Shown: positions 1 through 8,525, counted from the first letter of the stretch. The stretch: 64,000 nt of DNA from Methylobacterium currus (GCF_003058325.1 NZ_CP028843.1:270501-334500); one strand, 5' to 3'. Notes: generated from the sequence alone by a model not told the origin. Program-made: numbers and translations.

Positions 1-4
1 CGAG

Positions 5-952
5 ATGCTCTACCGGTCCTTCGGGCGGACGGGGGAAAAAATCTCGGCGATCGGCATGGGCGGCTTCCATCTCGGCAAGAGCGCGGTGACCGATTCCGAG
101 GCGACCCGGCTGATGCATGAGGGGATCGACCGCGGCATCACCTTCATGGACAATTGCTGGGACTACAACGAGGGCCGCTCGGAGGAGCGGATGGGCATCG
201 CCCTCGAGCAGAACGGATACCGCAACAAGGTCTTCCTGATGTCCAAGATGGACGGGCGGACCAAGCAGGAAGCCATGAAGCAGATCGACCAGTCGCTGCG
301 CCGCCTGCGCACCGACCGGATCGACCTCGTCCAGCACCACGAGATCCTGCGCTACGACGATCCCGACCGGGTCTTCGCCGAGGGCGGCGCCATGGAGGCG
401 TTCGAGGAGGCGAAGAAGGCGGGCAAGCTGCGCTATATCGGCTTCACCGGCCACAAGGACCCGCGCATCCACCTGCAGATGCTCGAAGTGGCGGCCGAGC
501 GCGGCTTCCACTTCGATTCGGTGCAGATGCCCCTCAACGTGATGGACGCGCATTTCCGCAGCTTCGGCCACCTCGTGCTGCCCTACCTCGTCCAGAACGG
601 CATCGCGGCGCTCGGCATGAAGACCTTCGGCGACGGGGTGATCCTGAAGAGCGACGCACCGATCAAGCCGATCGAGTACCTGCACTTCTCGCTCAACCTG
701 CCGACCTCGGTGGTCATCACCGGCATCCAGAACCAGCGCGACCTCGACCAGGCCTTCGAGGCGGTGAAGACCTTCAAGCCGATGGACAAGGCGGCGGTGG
801 CGGAACTCCTGAACCGCAGCCGGCCCTACGCGCTCGAGGGCAAGTACGAGCTGTTCAAGACCAGCGCGACCTTCGACGGCACCGCCAAGAACGCTGCCTG
901 GCTCGGCGAGGACGTGCCGGGGGTGAAGAAACTCGCCCCGACCATGGAGTGA
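5..952 (+). CDS. aldo/keto reductase
   Basis: Probably a cytoplasmic NADPH-dependent carbonyl reductase of the aldo/keto reductase superfamily; the substrate is not readable from sequence. The 315-residue protein opens with the family's N-terminal pattern (FGRTG, then IGMGG) and carries all four members of the AKR tetrad: Asp49, Tyr54, Lys81 (in MSKMD) and His111/His112. It lacks the C-terminal cysteine cluster of the iron-sulfur AKR subgroup. The ATG lies only four bases from the window edge, so the ribosome binding site and any upstream start cannot be checked. The next gene on this strand starts 90 bp downstream. Confidence 0.85.
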   Translation: MLYRSFGRTGEKISAIGMGGFHLGKSAVTDSEATRLMHEGIDRGITFMDNCWDYNEGRSEERMGIALEQNGYRNKVFLMSKMDGRTKQEAMKQIDQSLRRLRTDRIDLVQHHEILRYDDPDRVFAEGGAMEAFEEAKKAGKLRYIGFTGHKDPRIHLQMLEVAAERGFHFDSVQMPLNVMDAHFRSFGHLVLPYLVQNGIAALGMKTFGDGVILKSDAPIKPIEYLHFSLNLPTSVVITGIQNQRDLDQAFEAVKTFKPMDKAAVAELLNRSRPYALEGKYELFKTSATFDGTAKNAAWLGEDVPGVKKLAPTME

Positions 953-1042
953 GGGCCGATACGACACAACCATGACGGCGGCCGGCGCGTTGACCTCACG
1001 TCTTCACGCCGGCAAATCCTCACGTCTGCAAGAGGCCGCCTC

Positions 1043-1267
1043 ATGAGCGACACCACCGCGAGCGACACTCCCGCCCCGCCCCGCAACCCGTCCGCCGAGC
1101 TGCACACGATGAACGAGCGCCTCGCCGCCTGGGCCGCCTGCACGGCCGGGGACAGCCCGGCGCTGGTCGAGCGCTTCGAGGCGATGGGCTACGCGGTGCG
1201 GGGCAAGTCGCGCGAGGAGGCGGAGGCGGTCCTGCGCTGCCCGCCGACGCGGATGGGGCAGGCCTGA
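1043..1267 (+). CDS. small hypothetical protein, 74 aa
   Basis: A soluble 74-residue protein with no signal peptide or membrane segment. An AAGAGG motif lies about 7 bases upstream of the ATG. The middle (residues about 20-60) is predicted helical and rich in Glu and Ala. I do not recognise a domain. It follows the aldo/keto reductase on the same strand but 90 bp away, so co-transcription is uncertain. Its last 79 bases overlap the antisense ORF at 1189-1470. Confidence 0.5.
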   Translation: MSDTTASDTPAPPRNPSAELHTMNERLAAWAACTAGDSPALVERFEAMGYAVRGKSREEAEAVLRCPPTRMGQA

Positions 1268-1470
1268 CCCTTCGCGGATCGCTCCGACCATGTCACCTCG
1301 CGGTCCGGTCGGCCGGGAGGCGTCGGGACGCCGGCGGACGCGATGTTTGCCACGGCGATGATCCGCCCCCCGGGCCGCTCGGCCGCCGTCGCGGCGCAAG
1401 GGTGGAGGTTCACGAACGACGCCGCGCCGATGAGCAAGGCGGTGCCGAAGCGGGCGAGAATCGGGGTCAT
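1189..1470 (-). CDS. possible small exported protein downstream of the broken dehydrogenase
   Basis: A 93-residue ORF that starts 10 bases after the stop of the short-chain dehydrogenase pseudogene on the same strand, with a GAGGAGG ribosome binding site spaced correctly before the ATG. Residues 1-29 look like a signal peptide: a charged start, a hydrophobic run (LLIGAASFV) and an Ala-rich cleavage region. The C-terminal half is low-complexity and overlaps an ORF on the other strand, so the true extent is doubtful. Function unknown. The start signals support it more than the body does. Confidence 0.35.
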   Translation of the reverse strand: MTPILARFGTALLIGAASFVNLHPCAATAAERPGGRIIAVANIASAGVPTPPGRPDREVTWSERSAKGQACPIRVGGQRRTASASSRDLPRTA

Positions 1471-1479
1471 AGGGCCTCC

Positions 1480-2400
1480 TCAGCCGAAGCGCACGCCGGC
1501 GAGGCGCTCGGAGACGTCCCACAGCCGCGCAGCCGCCGCCTCGTCCAGCGCCTGGGCCGGGATCCGGGCAGGGCCGGGCGCGCCGCGGGTCTCCGAGAGG
1601 TGCACCGGGCCGTAATAGGCGCCTCCGGCCGCCTGGAGTGCGGTCGCGGCGTAGAGCGCCGGCAGGGCGGCCCGGTCGGCCGGCTGGAACAGGAACCACA
1701 GATAGGTCCGCGCCAGGCCGGCGAGGCTGCGCGGGCCGGCGCCGTTCGGCAGCAGGTCGGTGCGGGCGATGCCCGGATGGGCGGCGAGGCTGGTGAGGCC
1801 CCAGCCGCCGGCCTCGCTGCGGCGCTGCAACTCGAGGGCGAACATCAGGCAGGCCAGCTTCGACTGGCTGTAGGCCGCCATCGGCCTGTAGGCGCGCTCG
1901 GCCTGCAGGTCGTCGAAGGCGAGCGAGCCGCCGCGGGCTGCGACGCTCGACAGCGACACCACCCGCGGAGCGCTCGCCCGGCGCAGCAGCGGCAGCAGGC
2001 GCGCCGTGAGGGCGACGTGGCCGAGATGGTTGGTGGCGAATTGCAGCTCGTATCCGTCGGCGGAGACCTACCGCGTCGGCGGGGTCATCACCGCGGCGTT
2101 GTTGATGAGAAGGTCGATCCGGTCGCGGCTCCCCGCCACCCGCTCGGCGAAGGCGGCGACGGAGGCGAGGCGGGCGAGGTCGAGAGGCTCGAACGCCACG
2201 GTCGCGTTCGGCACCGCGCGGCGGATCCGCGCGAGGGCCGCCGCGCCCTTCTCCGGGTTGCGCCCGGCGACGATCACGTCGGCCCCGGCGCGGGCCAGCG
2301 CCAAGGCGTCCTCGAAGCCGAGGCCGCCCGTCCCCGTCACGATCGCGGTGCGTCCCGCCTGGGGCGGCATGTCCGACAAGCTCCATCCCGCCATCGTCAC
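1480..2400 (-). pseudogene. short-chain dehydrogenase/reductase interrupted by an in-frame amber codon
   Basis: The reading frame encodes 306 codons of an SDR, but codon 111 is TAG (bases 2068-2070), so translation should stop after 110 residues. The first part has the Rossmann motif TGTGGLG and the NNAAV motif; the second part, in the same frame, has the catalytic serine region (VVSLSS) and the YSQSK catalytic tyrosine and lysine. No frameshift is needed to join them, so a single base change explains the break. Related enzymes reduce retinal-like or aliphatic carbonyls, but the substrate here is unknown. A TetR gene is divergent and shares the promoter region. A sequencing error would give the same picture. 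Confidence 0.85.
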
Positions 2401-2426
2401 GTGTCCCTTTCACCGGGTGCATGATC

Positions 2427-2460
2427 GCACTCAGTGCAAAATTATTACTGCACCGAGTGC
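2427..2460. promoter_or_regulatory. paired palindromes, probable TetR operator
   Basis: The 99-bp gap between the divergent dehydrogenase and tetR genes holds GCACTCAGTGC (2427-2437, a perfect palindrome about its central C) and GCACCGAGTGC (2450-2460, one mismatched pair). The two centres are 23 bp apart, about two helical turns. An AT-rich core (AAAATTATTA) between them could hold a -10 element. This layout is typical for a TetR-family repressor controlling itself and a divergent target; the assignment is inference. Confidence 0.6.
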
Positions 2461-2498
2461 AAATTCACAAGCGGCGATCGGCGTGCGAGAAGGCCGTC

Positions 2499-3116
2499 AT
2501 GGAGAGTGAACCCCCGAAGCCCGAGGGCCTGCGCGCGCGCAAGCGGCAGGAGACGCTGCAGCGCATCGCCGAGACCGGCCTGCGGCTGTTCGGCGAACGC
2601 GGCTACGAGGCGACGACGCTCGACGCCATCGCGGACGCCGCCGGCATCTCGCGCCGGACGTTCTTCTCCTACTTCCGCTCGAAGGAGGAGATCCTGCTGG
2701 AATGGCAGATGCGCGGGTTCAGCGCGCAGCTGCGCCGGGCGGTGCTGGCGCAGCCCACCGACCGGGCGCCGATCGCGGTGGTGCGCGATGCCATGCTGCA
2801 GATCGCCGCCGGTATCCGCGCGCAGGAATTCATCAGCATCGACCGGGTGATGCGCGCGAGCGAGACGCTGCAGGCGCGCAAGCAGGCGACCTACGCGCTT
2901 CAGGAGCGGGCCCTGCACGAGGCCCTGGTCGAGCGCTGGCCCGATCCCTCGCGCAGCCGGGCCCTGCGCCTCGTCGCGATGGTGTCGCTCGGCGCGATGC
3001 GCCTGGCGATCGAGGCCTGGATCCAGGCCGGCGGCGACCGGGGTGCCGCGCCGTACCTGGAGGAGGCGTTCGCGCAGATCGCCGCCGAGGTCTGCGGGGC
3101 CGGCGGGCCTTGTTAG
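2499..3116 (+). CDS. TetR family transcriptional regulator
   Basis: A 205-residue repressor with the N-terminal TetR helix-turn-helix at about residues 22-66: ETGLRLFGERGYEATTLDAI leads into AGISRRTFFSYFRSKEEIL, the usual recognition helix pattern. The C-terminal ligand-binding domain is divergent, so the inducer cannot be guessed. I chose the ATG at 2499 because the protein then begins about 20 residues before the first helix, as is usual; the open frame extends back to 2421 through the operator region. It is divergent from the broken short-chain dehydrogenase, its likely target together with its own gene. Confidence 0.85.
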   Translation: MESEPPKPEGLRARKRQETLQRIAETGLRLFGERGYEATTLDAIADAAGISRRTFFSYFRSKEEILLEWQMRGFSAQLRRAVLAQPTDRAPIAVVRDAMLQIAAGIRAQEFISIDRVMRASETLQARKQATYALQERALHEALVERWPDPSRSRALRLVAMVSLGAMRLAIEAWIQAGGDRGAAPYLEEAFAQIAAEVCGAGGPC

Positions 3117-3125
3117 GCCGACCGC

Positions 3126-3434
3126 TCAGGCGGCGATCGGCTCGATGGCGGCCAGCTCGCTCGCCATGCGGACCTCCAGGGTGCGCAGGTCGTGGTCGCG
3201 CTGGAGGTTGACCCAGAATTCGGGAGCGTTGCCGAACAGCCGGCCGAGGCGCAGCGCCATGGCGGGCGTGACGGGCTGGCGCTCCTCGATCAGGTCGTAG
3301 AGCGTCTGACGCGAGATCCCAAGCCGGCGGGCGATCTCGGTCTTCGGCAGGTTCACGGCCGGCAGGATGTCCTCGCGCAGGATCTCGCCCGGATGGGTCG
3401 GTGCGAGGCCGGCGAGCAGGGGATTGCCGCTCAT
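3126..3434 (-). CDS. higA: HigA-type antitoxin
   Basis: A 102-residue antitoxin with an Xre-type helix-turn-helix at residues about 30-50 (KTEIARRLGISRQTLYDLIE) and the HigA family opening PTHPGEILREDIL. The tail PEFWVNLQRDHDL is also typical of the family. It should bind the toxin encoded just upstream and repress the shared promoter. Its ATG overlaps the toxin stop codon by one base (TGATG), so the two are translationally coupled. Toxin-first order is normal for higBA. Confidence 0.9.
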   Translation of the reverse strand: MSGNPLLAGLAPTHPGEILREDILPAVNLPKTEIARRLGISRQTLYDLIEERQPVTPAMALRLGRLFGNAPEFWVNLQRDHDLRTLEVRMASELAAIEPIAA

Positions 3435-3733
3435 CAGTGGTAATCCTCGAGATCGACGTTGGTGACGTCGGGAGCGTCCCAGCGGAACGTGATCCGGTGA
3501 TTGCCGCTGGCTCGGACGGCGTGGGTGCCTATTCGGCTGCCGCTCAATTCATGGACGCGATAGCCCGGCAGGTTCATATCTTCCGGGCTCGTCGCCGCAT
3601 CGAGCTGGACCAGGATGCGGCGGACGCGGGTCACATTCTCGACGCCGAGCTTCTTGGGATCGCCCGTTTCGGCGAACAGCCGGAGGCCCGTTTGCTGAAC
3701 GAGCGGATCGTGACTCGAGATGCAAGGCATCAC
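3434..3733 (-). CDS. higB: HigB/RelE-type toxin
   Basis: A 99-residue RelE-superfamily toxin, predicted to be a ribosome-dependent mRNA interferase. The C-terminal half (GYRVHELSGSR then HAVRASGNHRITFRWDAPDVTNVDLEDYH) matches the HigB/RelE core; the conserved arginine in HRITFRW and the terminal DVDLEDYH-like motif are present. Two adjacent start codons precede MPCISSH; the family usually has a short strand at this place, so either may be used. It is followed without a gap by higA. The pair lies alone between tetR and the decarboxylase. Confidence 0.85.
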   Translation of the reverse strand: MMPCISSHDPLVQQTGLRLFAETGDPKKLGVENVTRVRRILVQLDAATSPEDMNLPGYRVHELSGSRIGTHAVRASGNHRITFRWDAPDVTNVDLEDYH

Positions 3734-3782
3734 CCGACAATGTCAAGCAACACCTTACAGATCGAATCCGCACGGCGTCCTT

Positions 3783-5201
3783 TTACCCTGCCCGCAACCC
3801 CGCCGCGATCTCCCGCACCGCCGCCCACGCCGTCATCACGTCCTCCCGCGTCGTCGTGGTCTGGCCGACCTGGAAGCGGATGACGAACCGGCCGTCGTGG
3901 CGGGTCTGGGTCAGGTAGGTGCGGCCGTCGTCGTTGATGCGCTCGACGAGGCGGGCGTTCAGCGCGTCGAGGTCGTCGGCGCCCGCAGGCGCAAACCGGA
4001 AGGTGAACAGGGAGAGGATCGGCGCCGTCGTCAGCTCGAAATCGGGCTCGGCCGCGATGACCTCCGCGAGATCCCGCGCCCAGGCGACGTGGTGGCGGAT
4101 CATGCCCTGCAGCGCCTCGACGCCGTAGGAGCGGATGACGAACCACAGCTTCAGCGCCCGGAAGCGGCGCCCGAGCGGGATCGACCACTCGTTGTAGTCG
4201 ACGACGCCGTCCCGGCCGAGCGTGCGCAGGTAGGTGGGACGCAGGCCCAGCGTGTCGGTCAGGGCCTTCGGATCGCGCACGAAATGCGCCGAGCAGTCGA
4301 AATGCGTGAACAGCCACTTGTGCGGGTTGAACACCAGGCTGTCGGCAAGGTCCGCGCCGCGTATCAGGTCGCGGAACTCGGGGCAGATCATCGCGCTGCC
4401 GGCCCAGGCCGCGTCGACATGGAGGAACACCCCGTGCCGGCGCGCCACCGCGGCCACGGCCTCGATCGGATCGCAGGCACCGATGCCGGTGCCGCCCAGG
4501 CAGGCGACGATCGCGGCCGGCACCAGACCCGCCTCGCGGTCGGCCCGGATCGCCGCGTCGAGGGCCTCCGGGTCCATGCCGTGGAGGGAGCCCGTCACCG
4601 GAATCCGCACCAGGTTGGCGTCGCCGATGCCGGCGATGCGCACCGCCTTGTCGACCGAGGAATGCACCTGCTCGGAGGCGTAGACCCGGACCGTCGGACC
4701 GCCGGCGAGGCCCTGGGCGTTGCCGGTGAAGCCGAGCGCCCGCTCCCGTGCGGTGAGGAGCGCCGCGAGGGTGGCGCCCGACGCCGAATCCTGGATCACG
4801 CCGGAGAAGCCGTCGGGCAGGCCGATCATCTGGCGCAGCCAGTCCATCACTCGTGTCTCGAGCTCGGTCGCGGCCGGCGAGGTCTGCCAGAGCATGCATT
4901 GTGCGGCGAGCGCCGCGGTGACGAACTCCGCCACCAGGGAGGGCGGGCTGGCATTGGCCGGGAAATAGGCGAAGAAGCGCGGGTGCTGCCAGTGGGTCAT
5001 GCCGGGCATCACCACCCGGTCGAGGTCGGAGAAGATCCGCTCCATCGGCTCGCCCGCGACGGGCGGGGCGTCGGGCAATTGCCGGAAGACCTCGCCCGGC
5101 GCGACCTGCGCCCGCACCGGCCGCTCGCCGACGCCAGACAGGTAATCCACCGACCAGTCGGCGGCGCGGCGCGCCCAGGCCCGAAACGTCTCCTCGTCCA
5201 T
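3783..5201 (-). CDS. PLP-dependent aromatic L-amino acid decarboxylase family protein
   Basis: A 472-residue group II pyridoxal-phosphate decarboxylase, probably converting an aromatic amino acid (tryptophan, tyrosine or phenylalanine) into its amine in the cytoplasm. The PLP lysine is Lys295 in FNPHKW; the cofactor-binding HVDAAW motif is at 261-266 and the stacking histidine in SEQVHSS at 180. The N-terminal region (PGMTHWQHPRFFAYFPANAS, 66-85) is typical of this family. The start at 5201 is preceded by GGAGGAG, and the longer open frame lacks family sequence. Substrate choice among aromatic amino acids cannot be decided here. It stands alone; the upstream 376 bp has no gene. Confidence 0.88.
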   Translation of the reverse strand: MDEETFRAWARRAADWSVDYLSGVGERPVRAQVAPGEVFRQLPDAPPVAGEPMERIFSDLDRVVMPGMTHWQHPRFFAYFPANASPPSLVAEFVTAALAAQCMLWQTSPAATELETRVMDWLRQMIGLPDGFSGVIQDSASGATLAALLTARERALGFTGNAQGLAGGPTVRVYASEQVHSSVDKAVRIAGIGDANLVRIPVTGSLHGMDPEALDAAIRADREAGLVPAAIVACLGGTGIGACDPIEAVAAVARRHGVFLHVDAAWAGSAMICPEFRDLIRGADLADSLVFNPHKWLFTHFDCSAHFVRDPKALTDTLGLRPTYLRTLGRDGVVDYNEWSIPLGRRFRALKLWFVIRSYGVEALQGMIRHHVAWARDLAEVIAAEPDFELTTAPILSLFTFRFAPAGADDLDALNARLVERINDDGRTYLTQTRHDGRFVIRFQVGQTTTTREDVMTAWAAVREIAAGLRAG

Positions 5202-5577
5202 CCGCTCCTCCCGCCGGCCCGGCTTTTCCCGGTGCCCGGGGCTGTCTAGCAGGTTTTGCGGGACGCGCCTCCCCCGCCCGGCCCGGGCCTGCAATCGAGG
5301 CGTGGGCCGCCTCGCGGACTTGACCGTGTCCGACAATCGATCCCTGCATCGGAGCCCCTTGAGAGCGCAAAGAAAGCGTGCCACGATCAATCGAGAGAGG
5401 GTTATTTACGGCTGCTTAACCAATTTAAGGTTGCGCTTCGAGGCCACGATCTCCTATCGACCCAAGGGCATGAAGGCGAAAGCGAGGACATTGGTCGGTC
5501 GCGCAAATTGTCGGGATTCGCTTCGATATTCCTTAACCCGCCATGTTAGTTCATGAGAGGACGACAAGAGGAGCACG
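5202..5577. other. intergenic region of 376 bp
   Basis: I see no convincing gene. The right half (about 5380-5550) is less GC-rich than its surroundings and probably holds promoters for the decarboxylase (leftward) and the small gene at 5578 (rightward). A half-site resembling CtrA sites (TTAACCA near 5417) is present, but no correctly spaced second half. Confidence 0.4.
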
Positions 5578-5898
5578 ATGTTCGGGCGAGGCACCCAGAC
5601 GAGACCGGCCGGCACGCTGATTCAACGCCATGTTCGCGTGCAGGGCGAGGGCGCCGATCAGGATGGCTGCCTGATCTACCTCGGCGACCAGCTGGTCTCG
5701 CGGCTGATCCGCCTGCAGCCCGGCACCGCCGCGCCGGAGCACCACCACAAATGGCGCGTGGCGGAGACCTACGGTCCCGGCAAGGCGCTGGCTCGCGCCC
5801 CGCTCTTCGACACGCCCGACGCCGTGATCGACTGGATCGCCCGCCGCCTGCCGCGCCCGGCCCCGCCGCCCTGGATGGACGCGCACCTGCTGCCGTGA
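5578..5898 (+). CDS. small hypothetical protein, 106 aa
   Basis: A 106-residue soluble protein preceded by AGAGGAG about six bases before the ATG. A run of three histidines (PEHHHKW, residues 59-65) and a compact mixed alpha/beta pattern are visible, with a Pro-rich C-terminus. No signal peptide or membrane helix. I do not recognise the family and assign no function. It is not obviously in an operon. Confidence 0.55.
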   Translation: MFGRGTQTRPAGTLIQRHVRVQGEGADQDGCLIYLGDQLVSRLIRLQPGTAAPEHHHKWRVAETYGPGKALARAPLFDTPDAVIDWIARRLPRPAPPPWMDAHLLP

Positions 5899-6110
5899 GG
5901 CCGCGTCGCCTAGCGGGTCCGACGGGCGCGCAACGCCGACGTTAAGCGGTTCCACCACAACCGTTTTCGGCCCGAGGCGGCGGCCGGCGGAGTGGTCCGG
6001 TGCGCCGGCGCACGCGAGGTCGGGCGGGCCGGGTCCATATCTCTCCCATGCCGCTCAAGCCCCGCAGCGCCCGCGTGAGACGCCGGGATGGAGGCGGCCG
6101 GAGACTCGTC

Positions 6111-6383
6111 ATGATCCGCTTCGTCACCGCCGCGGCCTCTGCCGCCCTCGTCGCCCTTCCCCTCGCTGCCCTGCCCGTCCCGGCCTTCGCCAATGGCGGG
6201 GACCGCGAGCCGGCCGGCGGCGCCTTCATGAGCAGCTACGTCACCAACCCCTACGCCGCGGCCCGCGCGCCCGAGGCCCGCCCGCTCGACCGGCCGACGC
6301 CGTGGCTCGTGCCGAGCGTCACCGGACCCGAGGCCACCGGCTCCGTGCGGGCCCTCCCGGCCCACAGACGGGCACCTCGCTGA
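6111..6383 (+). CDS. small secreted protein
   Basis: A 90-residue protein with a clear Sec signal peptide: MIRF, then an Ala/Val/Leu core, ending PVPAFA at about residue 27. The mature part of about 63 residues is Pro- and Arg-rich without a recognisable domain. I chose the ATG at 6111 because it puts the charged start directly before the hydrophobic core; two earlier in-frame starts would add an Arg-rich leader. Function unknown. Confidence 0.5.
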   Translation: MIRFVTAAASAALVALPLAALPVPAFANGGDREPAGGAFMSSYVTNPYAAARAPEARPLDRPTPWLVPSVTGPEATGSVRALPAHRRAPR

Positions 6384-6458
6384 GGACCGTCACGCGCTTG
6401 CCACGGTCCCCAGGGTAAGCGTCCGGGTTGATCCGAGACGGAGCACCGAGGGGACCCG

Positions 6459-8477
6459 ATGACACAGCCGTCGCTGAACCGATCGCAGCAGGCCGAGGCC
6501 GCCGAGGATGCCGGCTCGAATCCGAGCCCGAACCCGACCCTCGGCGAGGTCGTGGCCCGGCGCTTCCACCGGCGCGAGATCCTGCGCGGCGGCTTGGCGG
6601 GAGGCTTGGCGGGAGGCTTGGCGGGAAGCCTGGCCGGAAGTCTGGCGGTCTCGGCGATCTCCGCGACCCTGGTTCCCCGGGCCGTGGCGGCCGCCGAGAG
6701 CCTGCCCGAGACCTTCCCGTTCCGCGAGCTGCCGGCCGGCGCCGACGAGCGCCACCACGTGGCGGAGGGCCACGACGCCGAGGTGCTGATCCGCTGGGGC
6801 GATCCCGTCCTGCCCGGTGCCCCGCCCTTCGATCCGCACCGGCAGTCCGCCGCCGCGCAGGCGCAGCAATTCGGTTACAACAACGACTTCCTGGGCTTCT
6901 TCCCGCTGCCGGGGTCGAGCGATCCCGCCGGCCACGGCCTCCTCGTGGTCAACCACGAATACACGAACGAGGAGCTGATGTTCCCCGGCCTCGGCCGGCA
7001 GGACGGCAAGGCCGCCTTCGCCGGGATGAGCCGCGACCTCGTCGAGATCGAGATGGCGGCCCATGGCGGCTCGGTGATCGAGGTCAAGCGCGAGGACGGG
7101 CGCTGGCGCGTGGTGCCGAACTCCGCTTACGCCCGCCGCATCACCGCCTCGACCCCGATCCGGCTCTCCGGCCCCGCCGCCGGCTCGCCCCGCCTGCGCA
7201 CGAGCGCCGACCCGGAGGGGACAAAAGTCCTCGGCATGCTCAACAACTGCGCCGGCGGCGTCACGCCCTGGGGCACGTGGCTGACCTGCGAGGAGAACGT
7301 CAACTACTACTTCCAGGGCCGGCTGCCCGAGGGCTCGGCCGAGACGAGGAACCACAAGCGCCTCGGCATGCCGGGCAACCTCTACGGCTGGGCCCGTTTC
7401 CACGAGCGCTTCGACCTGGGGAAGGAGCCGAACGAGCCGAACCGCTTCGGCTGGGTTGTCGAGATTGATCCCTTCGACCCGGGAAGCGTGCCGGTGAAGC
7501 GCACCGCCATGGGCCGCTTCAAGCACGAGGGCGCCGCCGGGGCGATGGCGCGTGACGGGCGCTACGTCGTGTTCCAGGGCGACGACGAGCGCTTCGATTA
7601 CGTCTACCGCTTCGTCACCCGGGACGCGGTGAACAAGGACGACAGGTCAGCGAATCGCGACCTCCTCGATCACGGCACGCTGTCGGTCGCCCGCTTCGAC
7701 GCGGACGGGCGCGGCACCTGGCTGCCGATCGTGTTCGGGCAGGGCCCGCTGACCCCGGAGAACGGGTTTCGCGACCAGGCCGACGTGCTGATCGAGACCC
7801 GGCGGGCCGCCGACCTCCTCGGCGCCACCAAGATGGACCGGCCGGAGGACGTCGAGGCCAACCCGAAGACCGGCAAGGTCTACGTGATGCTGACCAACAA
7901 CGTGCGCCGCAAGGCCGACCAGGTCGACGCCGCGAACCCGCGGCCGGACAACCGCTTCGGCCACATCGTCGAGCTCTCGCCCGAGGGCGGCGACTTCGCG
8001 GCCGATGCTTTCGCCTGGGAGGTGCTGGTGCGCTGCGGCGACCCGTCGATCGCGGCGGTGGGCGCCACCTTCTCGTCGGCGACGACGAAGGACGGCTGGT
8101 TCGGCATGCCGGACAATTGCGCCGTCGACGGCCAGGGCCGGCTCTGGGTCGCCACCGACGGCAACTCGCCGGCCAAGACCGGCCGCGCCGACGGCATCTG
8201 GGCGGTGGAGACCGACGGCGCCCGCCGCGGCACCGCCAAGCACTTCTTCCAGGTCCCCCTCGGGGCCGAGATGTGCGGCCCCTACTTCACCCCCGACGAC
8301 ACCACCTTCTTCGTCGCCGTGCAGCATCCCGGCGAGGCCGACGAGGAGGACCCGAACGCCGCCCCGGCGACCTTCGAGAACCCGACGACCCGCTGGCCCG
8401 ACTTCCACCCCGCCCTGCCGCCGCGCCCGGCAGTGGTGGCGATCACCAAGAGGGGCGGGGGGAAGGTGGGGACGTAA
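6459..8477 (+). CDS. PhoX/DUF839 family secreted phosphatase-like protein
   Basis: A 672-residue exported protein of the PhoX family (DUF839), whose characterised members are Ca/Fe-dependent alkaline phosphatases acting in the periplasm on phosphate esters. A Tat signal is visible: twin arginines at 38-39 (FHRREILRGG), a weakly hydrophobic stretch and an Ala-rich cleavage site near residue 78. The family metal-site motif TPWGTWLTCEEN is intact, and the GYNNDFLGF and NHEYTNEE motifs are present. The signal's hydrophobic part is a tandem repeat, described separately. It stands alone; a hairpin follows the stop. Not every DUF839 protein has been shown to be a phosphatase. Confidence 0.82.
   Translation: MTQPSLNRSQQAEAAEDAGSNPSPNPTLGEVVARRFHRREILRGGLAGGLAGGLAGSLAGSLAVSAISATLVPRAVAAAESLPETFPFRELPAGADERHHVAEGHDAEVLIRWGDPVLPGAPPFDPHRQSAAAQAQQFGYNNDFLGFFPLPGSSDPAGHGLLVVNHEYTNEELMFPGLGRQDGKAAFAGMSRDLVEIEMAAHGGSVIEVKREDGRWRVVPNSAYARRITASTPIRLSGPAAGSPRLRTSADPEGTKVLGMLNNCAGGVTPWGTWLTCEENVNYYFQGRLPEGSAETRNHKRLGMPGNLYGWARFHERFDLGKEPNEPNRFGWVVEIDPFDPGSVPVKRTAMGRFKHEGAAGAMARDGRYVVFQGDDERFDYVYRFVTRDAVNKDDRSANRDLLDHGTLSVARFDADGRGTWLPIVFGQGPLTPENGFRDQADVLIETRRAADLLGATKMDRPEDVEANPKTGKVYVMLTNNVRRKADQVDAANPRPDNRFGHIVELSPEGGDFAADAFAWEVLVRCGDPSIAAVGATFSSATTKDGWFGMPDNCAVDGQGRLWVATDGNSPAKTGRADGIWAVETDGARRGTAKHFFQVPLGAEMCGPYFTPDDTTFFVAVQHPGEADEEDPNAAPATFENPTTRWPDFHPALPPRPAVVAITKRGGGKVGT
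6588..6647 (+). repeat. five tandem 12-bp units inside the Tat signal sequence
   Basis: Five in-frame copies of a 12-base unit encode GGLA three times and GSLA twice (residues 44-63), forming the hydrophobic part of the phoX signal peptide. The first three copies are nearly identical in DNA (GGC TTG GCG GGA pattern) and the last two diverge. A change of copy number by slippage would lengthen or shorten the signal by four residues without shifting the frame. Confidence 0.85.
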
Positions 8478-8500
8478 ACTCAGGACGTCGCACCGCCCGA

Positions 8501-8525
8501 ACCCTCCCCTTCTGCGGGGGAGGGT
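8501..8525 (+). terminator. hairpin between the convergent phoX and molybdenum-subunit genes
   Basis: ACCCTCCCC (8501-8509) pairs with GGGGAGGGT (8517-8525) around a short loop, 24 bases after the phoX stop and just before the end of the oppositely oriented oxidoreductase gene. No U-tract follows, so it may work as a transcript-end stabiliser rather than a strict rho-independent terminator. Confidence 0.5.

Noticed and set aside
3720..5249. A long plus-strand frame opposite the decarboxylase
   Set aside because: High-GC antisense frame with Arg/His/Gly-rich translation and no motif; the minus strand has all catalytic residues.
5410..5430. TTAACCAATTTAA as a CtrA site
   Set aside because: The spacing between TTAA units is five bases, not seven, and no gene linked to cell cycle or motility follows.
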